Part shown: piece by piece, positions 1-8,696 of the stretch
Position numbering within the stretch: position 1 is the first letter of the stretch
How the letters are laid out: the number at the start of each line of letters is the position of its first letter
Assembly (NCBI GenBank): GCA_030426945.1
Contig: JAUHXL010000021.1
Coordinates: 1-34,485 of the forward strand
Origin: a bacterium
GTDB taxonomy: Bacteria; Myxococcota_A; Bradymonadia; UBA7976; UBA1532
Reading direction: 5' to 3'
Length of the DNA stretch: 34,485 bases
Notes under the pieces: generated by a model
The model's input: only the letters and a program-made list of their open reading frames with translations
Told to the model about the DNA's origin: nothing
Database searches by the model: none
Program-made: the position numbers and the translations under genes

Positions 1-1
1 G

Positions 2-1258
<1,257 letters not shown>

Positions 1259-1266
1259 CGCACCGC

Positions 1267-1920
1267 GTGGACGCTCCCCTCACCGCCGCGACGCAGGCGG
1301 TGCCCGATCTCCGGGACGACTACCCCGGCGGGCGCTGCCTGCACCCCCGACCCGCCATCTGGGTCTTCGACGACGCCGCGACCGCGGCCGAGTGTGACCA
1401 CGTCCGCCGACTGGCCGAGCCGATCATGGTGCGCGCCCGCGTCAGCCGCGACGGCGGCGGTGAGGCCAGCGCCGGCCGCACCAACGACGTCGCCTGGCTG
1501 CCCCACGACACCGACGCCGTCACCCGCGCGATCGTCGACCGCTACGCCGAGCGCGTCGGCCTGCCGGCCAGCCACGCGGAGTCGTTCCAGGTCATCCGCT
1601 ACGGTCAGGGCCAGGAGTACCGCGCGCACTTCGACGCCTACGACCTGCGCACCGCCCGCGGCCAGCGCTGCACCGCCCGCGGCGGGCAGCGCCTGGTGAC
1701 CACCCTCACCTACCTGTGCGACGTCGAGTGGGGCGGCGGCACCGGCTTCCCGCGCCTGGGCGTCGAGGTCGAGCCCGCCCGCGGTCGCATGGTGCTCTTC
1801 CATAACTGCGCGCCGGGCACCACGGACGTGGATCGCGACTCGCTGCACGCCGGCCTGCCCGTCGAGCGCGGCGAGAAGTGGGCCTTCAACCTGTGGTTCC
1901 GGGTGGGCCCCTACCGCTGA
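1267..1920 (+). CDS. Prolyl 4-hydroxylase-type 2OG-Fe(II) dioxygenase
   Basis: 217 residues from a GTG start 8 bp after the previous stop. The double-stranded beta-helix of prolyl 4-hydroxylases is recognisable. The iron ligands are H121 and D123 in YRAHFDAYD and H194 in SLHAGLPVERGEKW, and K204 sits ten residues after the distal His, where this family binds the 2-oxoglutarate carboxylate. LTYLCDVEWGGGTGFP is the conserved strand-turn that precedes the distal His. The length matches bacterial P4H-like enzymes, which act as monomers in the cytoplasm; no signal peptide is visible. The reaction would be hydroxylation of a prolyl residue using O2, 2-oxoglutarate and Fe(II). The substrate is unknown. 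Inference: the immediately upstream Pro-Glu repeat protein is the obvious candidate because of the operon arrangement. Confidence 0.88.
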   Translation: MDAPLTAATQAVPDLRDDYPGGRCLHPRPAIWVFDDAATAAECDHVRRLAEPIMVRARVSRDGGGEASAGRTNDVAWLPHDTDAVTRAIVDRYAERVGLPASHAESFQVIRYGQGQEYRAHFDAYDLRTARGQRCTARGGQRLVTTLTYLCDVEWGGGTGFPRLGVEVEPARGRMVLFHNCAPGTTDVDRDSLHAGLPVERGEKWAFNLWFRVGPYR

Positions 1921-1951
1921 CGCGCGGAGGGCCGGAGGCGCACCGGCTCAG

Positions 1952-3076
1952 TCAGTCGTCGCCGCCGAGCTCGGTCTCGTCCATGGCGACCACCTCGAGC
2001 GTCTCGTGGCTGATCAGCCCCACGACCTCGAAGTCCTCCCCCAGCTCGCCGCGCAGCTTCACCTCGCCGTTCTTGCCGGTCACCAGGCGCTTCTCCTCAC
2101 CGCCCGGCAGCTTCACGACGATCTTCACCATGCCCAGGGGCTCGCCGGTGGTCTCGTCGACCACCTTGAAGACGGCCTGGCCCTCGCCGGCCTCCTCGTC
2201 CTCTTCGGGCTCCTCGGGCGTCTCGACCTTCCACAGCGTCTCGCCGAAGGACTGCGCCGTCTCGACCAGCCGCGTCCGCTGCCGCTCGCTCTCCTTCTGG
2301 AAGGTGCTGCCGACGTCGGACTTCTTCTCTTCGATCTTCGCGGCCTCCGCCAACGTGCCGAGCGTATCGCCCAGCTTGTCGGCGGTGTCGGTCATGCTCT
2401 TGCCCTGGTCCTTCGCCAGCGCGGTCATCTCGTCCCGCACCTGGCTCTCGGCCTTGGGCGGCATGCCGCCGCTGGCGAGCTTCACCAGCACGGTGCTGGG
2501 CGTGGCGGTGGCGTCCACCACGGCGCTGCCGGCGCTGTTGGCGGTGGTCTTCAGCTGCTTGGCGACGTCCGAGTCCTCGCTGCCGCCGTGGCCCACGTAG
2601 GACAAGAGCGTCAGCAGGATCTTGTAGATCGACGTCTCGCGGTCGAGGGACGAGATCTCGTCGCGCGCCAGCCGGGGGTACTCTGGCGGGATCACCGGCT
2701 CGGGCTTGGTCTCCTCGAACTCCGGCTCTTCGTCTTCGGCCAGCGGCGTCGGCGCGTTCTCGAACTCGCTCGGGTCGAACACCCCCTCGGTGTCACCCAG
2801 CGGCGCCGTCGGCGGCACCTCCATGCGCACCATGCCCACGCAGGCCCGCACCAGCCGCCGCGCGACCTCGTCGAGCACCTGGTGGTCCTGCATGCGCTGG
2901 ACGTACAGCACACCGCACGACTCGGCGAGCACCCGCCTCAGCGTCTCGACGTTGTGGCGCTCCCCCAGGAAGCGGTCGAGGAAGAAGCGCGCCTCGGCCT
3001 CGGTGTGAAACTCGATCAGCTCGTCGGGCGAGACGAGCGTGACCTGTTCTTCGGGTCCGAGGAGTTCAGCGCGCAT
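1952..3076 (-). CDS. T6SS cassette protein of unknown function with C-terminal Ig/transthyretin-like domain
   Basis: 374 residues, last gene of the vgrG cassette, starting 3 bp after the PAAR-like stop. Residues 1-95 form an unrecognised mixed domain containing an LVRACVGMVRMEV strand. Residues 95-135 are an acidic Pro/Glu linker. Residues 135-285 are helical and rich in Ala, Lys and Glu. Residues 299-374 (AVFKVVDETTGEPLG, KLPGGEEKRLVTGKNGEVKL) look like the small beta-sandwich carboxypeptidase-regulatory/transthyretin-like modules often found on contractile-injection accessory proteins. There is no signal peptide or transmembrane segment. By position it could be a chaperone/adaptor, a secreted cargo or an immunity protein; the sequence does not decide. 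I know no family for the N-terminal part. Confidence 0.65.
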   Translation of the reverse strand: MRAELLGPEEQVTLVSPDELIEFHTEAEARFFLDRFLGERHNVETLRRVLAESCGVLYVQRMQDHQVLDEVARRLVRACVGMVRMEVPPTAPLGDTEGVFDPSEFENAPTPLAEDEEPEFEETKPEPVIPPEYPRLARDEISSLDRETSIYKILLTLLSYVGHGGSEDSDVAKQLKTTANSAGSAVVDATATPSTVLVKLASGGMPPKAESQVRDEMTALAKDQGKSMTDTADKLGDTLGTLAEAAKIEEKKSDVGSTFQKESERQRTRLVETAQSFGETLWKVETPEEPEEDEEAGEGQAVFKVVDETTGEPLGMVKIVVKLPGGEEKRLVTGKNGEVKLRGELGEDFEVVGLISHETLEVVAMDETELGGDD

Positions 3077-3079
3077 CGG

Positions 3080-3469
3080 TCACGGGATCATCGTCGTGAA
3101 CTGACCGGCCATGACCACCTTGATCACGCCGCCCCAGTTGCACATCAGCATCGAGGAGTCGTTGAGCGCGGGCATGTTGCCCATCAGCACGGTCGGCGCG
3201 CCGACCACCCAGGGCGCCGCCGTGTTGGGGATGCACGGCATCGGCGTCAGCACGCCGAGCGCTGCGGCCGTGGCCGCGGCGACCGTCGGGTTCGCCAGCG
3301 ACATGCACACGCCGAAGGGCGCCACGTTCACCATGGGCTTGTTGTCCATGATGTTCGCCGCCGGCGGCCCGCCGCACATCACCTTGTTCAGCGGCAGCAC
3401 GCTCAGCGTCCCGGGCGCCGCCCCGAACGTGCACTGGGTCATGGCCCCGCTGACGACCTGAAAACCCAT
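3080..3469 (-). CDS. DUF4280 / PAAR-like spike-tip protein
   Basis: 129 residues. The pattern MTQCTFGAAPGTLSV, then MDNKPMVNVAPFGVCMSLANP, then PMPCIPNTAAPWV, and the terminal SMLMCNWGGVIKV matches the DUF4280 PAAR-like family, with the conserved Cys and short Gly/Pro turns expected of a beta-prism cone. Such proteins cap the VgrG trimer and sharpen the T6SS or eCIS spike, sometimes carrying effectors. The ATG at 3467-3469 has a GAGGA ribosome site and lies 7 bp after the MORN gene. Short with no extension, so this copy is a bare tip that would rely on separate cargo proteins. Confidence 0.85.
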   Translation of the reverse strand: MGFQVVSGAMTQCTFGAAPGTLSVLPLNKVMCGGPPAANIMDNKPMVNVAPFGVCMSLANPTVAAATAAALGVLTPMPCIPNTAAPWVVGAPTVLMGNMPALNDSSMLMCNWGGVIKVVMAGQFTTMIP

Positions 3470-3476
3470 CGCGTCC

Positions 3477-4847
3477 TCAGCCCACGAACTTCTTGACCAA
3501 CCGGCTCAACCCCGAGCCCGGCCCGTCGTCGTCGCTGCCGCTGCCGGCGCCGTCGAGCGGATCGCCGTTGGTGTCGAACTTCTGGTGCTCGCCCTTGCGC
3601 CGCCCCTCGCGGTAGACGGCGCGGTCCATCATCGTGCCGTCGGCGTAGTAGCCGATGGCCTCGCCCTCGAGCAGGTCGTTGACGTAGGTCTCCTCGCGCC
3701 GGAGGGCCCCGTCCTCGTAGTACTCCACCGACTTGCCGTTCTGCTTGCCCAGCACGTACTGCGCCCGGCGCATCGGCGTCCCGATGGGGTAGTAGTCGAC
3801 CAGCTCTCCGTGGATCTGGTCGTCGAGGTAGGTGGCGGTCCGCACCAGCTGCCCCGCCTTGTCGAACCAGCGCGCCGGGCCGTTCAGCTTGCCGCCGACG
3901 TACCGGGCCTCCTGCATCACGTTCTCGTTGGCGTCGTAGGTGACCGCCGGGCCGTTGGGCACGCCCTGCATGTAGGTCATCTTCATCGCGAGCATGCCCT
4001 CGCGATAGAACAGCGCCTCGCCGTCGAGCTCGCCGTTCTTGAAGTTGGCGTCCTGCAGCCGACGGCCCTTGTCGTCGAACGCCACCGCGCGGCCATTGAG
4101 GGCCCCGTCCTGGTACTCGAGCTCCTGCACCGGGTTGCCGGCGTCGTCGAAGGTCTTCAGCGGACCGTTCGGCTTGCCGTGCTGCCAGATGGACTGGTCG
4201 ATGACGTTGCCGTTCTCGTCGTAGGTCTCGACGGCGCCGTGCGCCACCCCACCCTCGCGCTCCTGCGCCGCGTAGACGTGGCCGTCGTCGTCCTTGTCCT
4301 CGACGACCTCGAAGTCGTCCTCCTCCGCGGGCGCGCCTTCGCCCTCGGCGCCGAGCAGCGCCTGCGCGTCGGGGGGCAGCTCGCCGGGGGCGCCGGGCGC
4401 GCCGGCCGGCGGCGTCACGCCCGCCTGCCCCGCCGCGGCCTCGGTGCCCGCGGCGACGCCCTGGGCCTGCGCGCCGGCCTTCGCCGTCAGCCCGTCGGCC
4501 TTGCCCTGCGCGGCGGCGGCCTTGCCGGCCAGCGCGCCGACCGCCGCCATGCCGGCCATCCGCAGCACGCTGACGCCCTGGGAGCCGACCCGCTGGCCCA
4601 CCATCGACGTCACGCTCGACTTGGCCTGGGACTTGGCGGCGCCCTCGGCGTTCTGCGCGCGCGAGAACAGCCCCTTGGCCTTGCCGATGCCCGCCGACAG
4701 CTTGCCGGGGATCATCCCCTTGGCCTTCTGCTCGGCGGTGGCCTCGGCCATGTTGCCGACGCCGGCCGCGCCGCCCGTGCGCGCGGCGTTGCCGACCGCG
4801 CCGCCCATGTTCTTCGCCTTGTCGGCGAGCTCCTTCTTGTCGGCCAT
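3477..4847 (-). CDS. MORN-repeat (YwqK-like) protein in vgrG cassette
   Basis: 456 residues. Residues 1-165 are Ala/Gly/Lys-rich, with a mildly hydrophobic stretch (VSVLRMAGMAAVGALAG). Residues 165-190 are acidic. From about residue 197 to 435 there are ten ~24-residue MORN_2 units, each with an xxNG/xxxG-xxxx-Y/F core (KPNGPLKTF, ALNGRAVAF, VPNGPAVTY, KLNGPARWF, KQNGKSVEY). The family includes the YwqK antitoxins, which neutralise deaminase-type toxins, so an immunity or chaperone role is possible. Its place between vgrG (28 bp upstream) and the tip gene (7 bp downstream) also fits a cargo or adaptor. The tail is Gly/Ser/Asp-rich, then SRLVKKFVG. No toxin catalytic motif is visible. Confidence 0.75.
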   Translation of the reverse strand: MADKKELADKAKNMGGAVGNAARTGGAAGVGNMAEATAEQKAKGMIPGKLSAGIGKAKGLFSRAQNAEGAAKSQAKSSVTSMVGQRVGSQGVSVLRMAGMAAVGALAGKAAAAQGKADGLTAKAGAQAQGVAAGTEAAAGQAGVTPPAGAPGAPGELPPDAQALLGAEGEGAPAEEDDFEVVEDKDDDGHVYAAQEREGGVAHGAVETYDENGNVIDQSIWQHGKPNGPLKTFDDAGNPVQELEYQDGALNGRAVAFDDKGRRLQDANFKNGELDGEALFYREGMLAMKMTYMQGVPNGPAVTYDANENVMQEARYVGGKLNGPARWFDKAGQLVRTATYLDDQIHGELVDYYPIGTPMRRAQYVLGKQNGKSVEYYEDGALRREETYVNDLLEGEAIGYYADGTMMDRAVYREGRRKGEHQKFDTNGDPLDGAGSGSDDDGPGSGLSRLVKKFVG

Positions 4848-4875
4848 GGCTGCCTGCTCTCCGGATCGCGGGACG

Positions 4876-6867
4876 CTAGTTGATCTTCACCATGCCGCCC
4901 TTGAGGGTCAGCATGCCGTCGCCCGCCACCGTGGTCATCGGGCTCTTCACCTCGGCCTTGGCGCCGCCCTTCGCCGAGAAGCCGACGCCGCCTTCGATCT
5001 TCACGTCGGTGCCGCCCTTGACCTGCACCGCCTGCGCCGCCTCGGCCTTCATGCTCGAGCCGGCCTTCATCGCGAAGGCCGCGCCGGACTTCATGCTGAT
5101 CTTGCCGCTGGCCTCGATCGTGATGTCGCCCTTCACCTTGAGCACGTAGTTGCCCTTCACCTCGTGGGTGAAGTTGCCGTCGTTGGTGTGGGTCTCGTCG
5201 CCCTTCACCGACACGTCGCGCGTGCCCTCGACGTGGTACGTCTCGTTGCCCTTGGCGACCTTGACGTCCCGGTTGCCCTTCTCGATGGTCAGCGTCTCGT
5301 TGCCCTCCTCGACGACGCGCGTGCGGTCGGACTTGACCGTGATCGTCTCGGTGTTCAGGACCTTACGCGTCATGTCGTTCTCGATGACGGTGTTCATGTC
5401 CTTCTGGGCGTGGATGTAGATCTCTTCGCTGTCCTTCTTGTCCTCGAACCGGATCTCGTTGTTGCCGCCGCCGCCCTTGCTGCTCTCGGACTTCAGCGTC
5501 GACTTGGTGGCGTCGCCGGGCAGGCTGTAGGGCACCGTCTGCTCGGCGTTGTAGACGCTGCCGGTCACCAGCGGGCGGTCCACGTCGCCGTCGAGGAAGC
5601 TGACGACCACCTCCTGCCCGATGCGCGGCAGGTACCAGGCGCCCCAGCCCTTGCCCGCCCAGCCCTGGGCCACGCGGATCCAGCAGGAGGCCTTGTCGTC
5701 CTTCTTGCCGTAGCGGTCCCAGAAGAACTGCACCTTGATGCGGCCGTACTTGTCGGTGAAGATCTCCTCACCGCTCTTGCCCACCACCACCGCCGTCTGC
5801 GCGCCGACCATCATCGGCTTGCGGGTCAGCTGCTGCGGGCGAAAGGGCACGTCGGCCGGGAAGGCCTCGAAGGTGTTGCTGTAGCGGTTCTTGCTGACCT
5901 GGTGGCTGACCCACCGCAGCACGTACTCGCCGTTGAGGTCGTCGCGCAGGTGCTCACAGACCTCCATCTTGTAGCCGCTGAGGAAGCCGCGGCAGTGGCT
6001 CTGGCCGCGCACCAGCTTCGCCGGCAGCTCGTGGGCCTCGATGCGCACCTTCACCCGCGACTCGCCGTCGCCCTTGACCCCGAAGCCGCCCGGGTACTCG
6101 AAGATCTCGCGCTCGGCGGCCTCGCCGGCGACGTTGACCCCGAGATCGGTGGCCGGGCGCTCGAAGTTGTAGTCGGTCATGGCGTAGCCGCCGACCGTCA
6201 CCTGCTGCTCGAGCGCGAGGTGGGTGATGATGTCCTCGCCGGGCGAGGTGGAGTCCTGCGTCTTCACCCGACCGGGGCCCTGATCCTCGCGGGGCTGGTG
6301 GGCGCTGGCGTCGTCGGCGATGATCAGGGTGTGCTTCCCCTCTTCGTGCTCGAAGAAGTAGAAGAGGCCCTCATCCTCCATCAGCCGGCTGACGAAGTCG
6401 AAGCAGGTCTCCTGGAACTGGACGCAGTACTCGCGCGGGTTGTAGCTGCCCTGCGCCTTGATGCTGTAGTCGCTGAAGCCGTGATCGCCGAAGACCTTCT
6501 CGATGATGTCGAGGACCGACATCTCCTGGTAGATCTGGCTGTCGGTGACCAGCGTCAGCATCCACAGCCAGGGCCGGAGCTCGGCGTAGTAGGTCGTGAA
6601 GCGCTTGTTGGTGCCGGCCTGCACGAAGCGCGACACGATGCCGTTGAAGGCGTACTTTCCGCTGTCGTGGGCGACCGAGGCCGTCATGGGCTGACCCACG
6701 ATCGCCGCCATGTCGACGTCGGCCTTCTCGGACACCAGCTCCAGCTGATAGTGGAACAGCCCCGAGATGCGGTCCTCACCGTGCAACGAGCGCAGCAGCA
6801 GCTCGTTCTCCGCCAGCGGCGTCTGCAGGGTCAGGCTGACGTTCTGCTGGGTGAAGTTGGTGGTCAT
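4876..6867 (-). CDS. vgrG: Type VI secretion system spike protein VgrG/TssI
   Basis: 663 residues. The N-terminal ~350 residues form the gp27-like base, with hallmark sequences LRSLHGEDRISGLFHYQLEL and REYCVQFQETCFDFVSRLME. From about 365 to 460 is the gp5-like OB domain (DKYGRIKVQFFWDRYGK, CWIRVAQGWAGKGWGAWYLP, RIGQEVVVSFLDGDVDRP, TGSVYN). Residues 480-663 form the needle, a run of Val/Lys/Gly strands (VKGDETHTND, HEVKGNYVLKVKGDITIEASG) ending in MLTLKGGMVKIN with no effector extension. It trimerises as the puncturing tip of the contractile tail. The ATG at 6865-6867 follows a GGAG site. No tss sheath, baseplate or ClpV genes are present in the window, so this is an orphan vgrG module served by a T6SS encoded elsewhere. 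Confidence 0.95.
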   Translation of the reverse strand: MTTNFTQQNVSLTLQTPLAENELLLRSLHGEDRISGLFHYQLELVSEKADVDMAAIVGQPMTASVAHDSGKYAFNGIVSRFVQAGTNKRFTTYYAELRPWLWMLTLVTDSQIYQEMSVLDIIEKVFGDHGFSDYSIKAQGSYNPREYCVQFQETCFDFVSRLMEDEGLFYFFEHEEGKHTLIIADDASAHQPREDQGPGRVKTQDSTSPGEDIITHLALEQQVTVGGYAMTDYNFERPATDLGVNVAGEAAEREIFEYPGGFGVKGDGESRVKVRIEAHELPAKLVRGQSHCRGFLSGYKMEVCEHLRDDLNGEYVLRWVSHQVSKNRYSNTFEAFPADVPFRPQQLTRKPMMVGAQTAVVVGKSGEEIFTDKYGRIKVQFFWDRYGKKDDKASCWIRVAQGWAGKGWGAWYLPRIGQEVVVSFLDGDVDRPLVTGSVYNAEQTVPYSLPGDATKSTLKSESSKGGGGNNEIRFEDKKDSEEIYIHAQKDMNTVIENDMTRKVLNTETITVKSDRTRVVEEGNETLTIEKGNRDVKVAKGNETYHVEGTRDVSVKGDETHTNDGNFTHEVKGNYVLKVKGDITIEASGKISMKSGAAFAMKAGSSMKAEAAQAVQVKGGTDVKIEGGVGFSAKGGAKAEVKSPMTTVAGDGMLTLKGGMVKIN

Positions 6868-6951
6868 GGCGCTCCGGATCGCCGCAGGCGGGCCGGGCGT
6901 CCCCGGCCAGCATTTTCACAGGACTGAATCATTACCATCCTGCTGCACGAG

Positions 6952-6986
6952 ATTCTACCACATACGTCCGCGCCCCCGCGCGTCAA
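6952..6986 (-). promoter_or_regulatory. Candidate promoter region of the vgrG cassette
   Basis: In an A/T-richer patch of the 255-bp divergent gap, the minus strand shows an extended -10 (TGGTAGAAT, RC of 6952-6960) about 85 bp upstream of the vgrG ATG. A TTGACG lies at 6981-6986, but 23 bp from the -10 hexamer, too far for a standard housekeeping pair. The extended -10 alone may suffice, or an activator is needed. Confidence 0.35.
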
Positions 6987-7104
6987 GTTGAAACTCCGAG
7001 GGGCCGCCGCCCATCGTCACGAGCGGCCTCACCAGGCGGTCGGCGCGCCTTTCGACTTGGCGCGGCGGTCGCTCCTCCGGTAGACCGTGGGGCCCCGAGC
7101 CCCC

Positions 7105-7114
7105 GGAGGTGATC
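7105..7114 (+). promoter_or_regulatory. Strong Shine-Dalgarno fixing the DUF2062 gene start
   Basis: GGAGGTGATC is fully complementary to the 16S anti-Shine-Dalgarno and ends 8 bp before the ATG at 7123. It argues against the longer GTG start at 7087. Confidence 0.7.
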
Positions 7115-7122
7115 TGGTCCCG

Positions 7123-7641
7123 ATGAGCGCCCCCGTCCGCCCCAACCTCGTCGAGCGTCTGCGCGGCGCCTGGCGTCGTCTGCTCACGCTCGACGACTCG
7201 CCCCACAACATCGCCATGGGCGTGTTCATCGGCACCTTCGTCGCCTACCAGCCCATCGTCGGCATCCAGATGATCGTGGGCGCCCTCATCTGCCGCCTCA
7301 TCGGCGCGAACGTCGTGGCCAGCCTGCCCCTGGCCTGGATCACCAACCCGGTCACCATCGTCCCGATCTACTTCGCCACCTACAAGCTGGGCGTCGTCTT
7401 CACCGGCGGCGAGATGACCTACGAGGACATCAAGGGCATCTTCGATCAGATCGCCGCCCTGGGCTTCTGGGGTGGCCTCGTCGAGGGCTATCGCTTCCTC
7501 GCCGGCATCTTCTGGCCGATGGTGGTGGGCGGCTCCCTCGTCGGCATCGCCAACGGCGTCGCGTTCTATGTCGTGGTGCGCCGCGTCGTGGCGCGCTTCC
7601 AAGCCGCTCGACCACGGCGCGCCAGCGCCCCGGGGACCTGA
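7123..7641 (+). CDS. DUF2062 domain inner-membrane protein
   Basis: 172 residues from the ATG at 7123. The DUF2062 signature is clear: a basic N-terminal helix (LVERLRGAWRRLLTLDDSP), then HNIAMGVFIGTFVAYQPIVG, a membrane helix, and LPLAWITNPVTIVPIYFATY with the conserved TNP turn. A second hydrophobic block near the C-terminus (FWPMVVGGSLVGIANGVAFYV) precedes an Arg-rich cytoplasmic tail. Small integral membrane protein with 3-4 helices; the family function is not established. The next gene begins 2 bp after the stop, so this is the first gene of a three-gene unit ending with a MerR/B12 regulator. Confidence 0.85.
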   Translation: MSAPVRPNLVERLRGAWRRLLTLDDSPHNIAMGVFIGTFVAYQPIVGIQMIVGALICRLIGANVVASLPLAWITNPVTIVPIYFATYKLGVVFTGGEMTYEDIKGIFDQIAALGFWGGLVEGYRFLAGIFWPMVVGGSLVGIANGVAFYVVVRRVVARFQAARPRRASAPGT

Positions 7642-7643
7642 CC

Positions 7644-8696
7644 GTGCTCGACGTCCTGCTGCTGCACGACGCAGACACCGCGGGGCTCGCCGAGGCGCTC
7701 GCCGCGGTGCTGATCGATCGGGGCATCGCCACCCGCGCTCATCACCGCTTCAGCCCGGCCCGCGTGCTGGTCACCTGCGGCGACATCGCCAGCGCGGTGC
7801 TGCTGAAGGCCGTCGCGCAGGGCGCCGCCATCCTGCCCCTGTCGGGCACCAACGGCTGGCTCGATCTCGACGACACCGAGCCCGACGACCTCGGCGAGCG
7901 GCTCGTCGAGGCCATCGAGGCCGTCCTGCGCGTCGGCGCCCGGGGCGGCCTCGCCGACGACGCCGAGGTGGAGCGCGCCCTGGTGGCCGTCGACATCCGC
8001 CTCGCCCGCATGGAGGACGAGCCCCACCTCGATCGCGTCTGCGGGGTGCTGGCCCTGGCCATCGAGCGCGGCGCGCCCATCTACAACGTCGGCGCGCACG
8101 AGGGCTGCGCGCGCCTGTACCTGCACACCGCCCGCGCCCTGCTCGAGCGCCTCGAGGAGACCCTGGTGGGCCACGACGGTCCGCTCCTCGGGGCCGTCGC
8201 CGACGAGCTGGCCGGGGCCGTCGCGACGGTCGAGGCCAACCCCGACGACGATCCCGACACCCACGCCTGGACCCTGCGGCACTGCTTCGACCGCATCCTG
8301 CTCGCGCGCCACACCGCCGACGCCGTCCACTCCCTCGACACCCTCTTCGATGATCTGCGCCGCGCCGGCCGCCCGCTGACCGCCTCGCTGGCCTTCGACC
8401 TGCTGAGCCTCGCGGTGTCGCACGGCGCGCCCATCTACAACGCGGGCAGCCACGTCGGCTGCGCGCAGATCTACCTCTGCTGCGCCCGTGGCCTGCTGGA
8501 CGCGCTGCCCCCGACGGTCGCCCCCGACGAGGTGCGCACCCACGCCCTCTTGCGCGAGAGCCTGCCCGTGCTGGTGGACGACGCGGACGAGCGCCTGGCC
8601 GACGATCCGACGGCCCTCGCCTGGGATCTGCGCCACGCCTTCGACGCGCTGGTCGCGGTGGCGGCAGAGGAGCGCAGCTGGGAGCACGACAGCTGA
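7644..8696 (+). CDS. Unknown protein with duplicated GAPIYN modules and a TIR-like N-terminus
   Basis: 350 residues, GTG start 2 bp after the DUF2062 stop. Residues 1-75 read as alternating strands and helices (LDVLLLHDADTAGLAEAL, then RVLVTCGDIASAVLL, then GAAILPLSG), resembling the start of a TIR or receiver-like Rossmann fold; this is a pattern impression only. The rest is two diverged helical modules ~118 residues apart: ERGAPIYNVGAHEGCARLYL (GAPIYN at 143-148) and SHGAPIYNAGSHVGCAQIYL (261-266), each followed by AR-LL-L. The core 18 bases are identical in both (8070-8087 and 8424-8441) although the flanks have diverged. I cannot name the family. Conserved Asn, His and Cys in each copy could bind a metal or ligand. 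It lies between a membrane protein and a photoregulator. Confidence 0.6.
   Translation: MLDVLLLHDADTAGLAEALAAVLIDRGIATRAHHRFSPARVLVTCGDIASAVLLKAVAQGAAILPLSGTNGWLDLDDTEPDDLGERLVEAIEAVLRVGARGGLADDAEVERALVAVDIRLARMEDEPHLDRVCGVLALAIERGAPIYNVGAHEGCARLYLHTARALLERLEETLVGHDGPLLGAVADELAGAVATVEANPDDDPDTHAWTLRHCFDRILLARHTADAVHSLDTLFDDLRRAGRPLTASLAFDLLSLAVSHGAPIYNAGSHVGCAQIYLCCARGLLDALPPTVAPDEVRTHALLRESLPVLVDDADERLADDPTALAWDLRHAFDALVAVAAEERSWEHDS

Noticed and set aside
4294-6927. 877-residue plus-strand frame over vgrG
   Set aside because: Leu/Val/His-rich antisense frame over a confidently assigned VgrG.
6943-6960. Sigma-54 promoter for vgrG (TGG...TGCA on the minus strand)
   Set aside because: The GG and GC dinucleotides are 11 bp apart rather than the required 10; one-base errors abolish such promoters.
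7087-7122. Longer start of the DUF2062 gene
   Set aside because: GTG 7087 lacks a ribosome site, and the extension overlaps the perfect Shine-Dalgarno used by ATG 7123.
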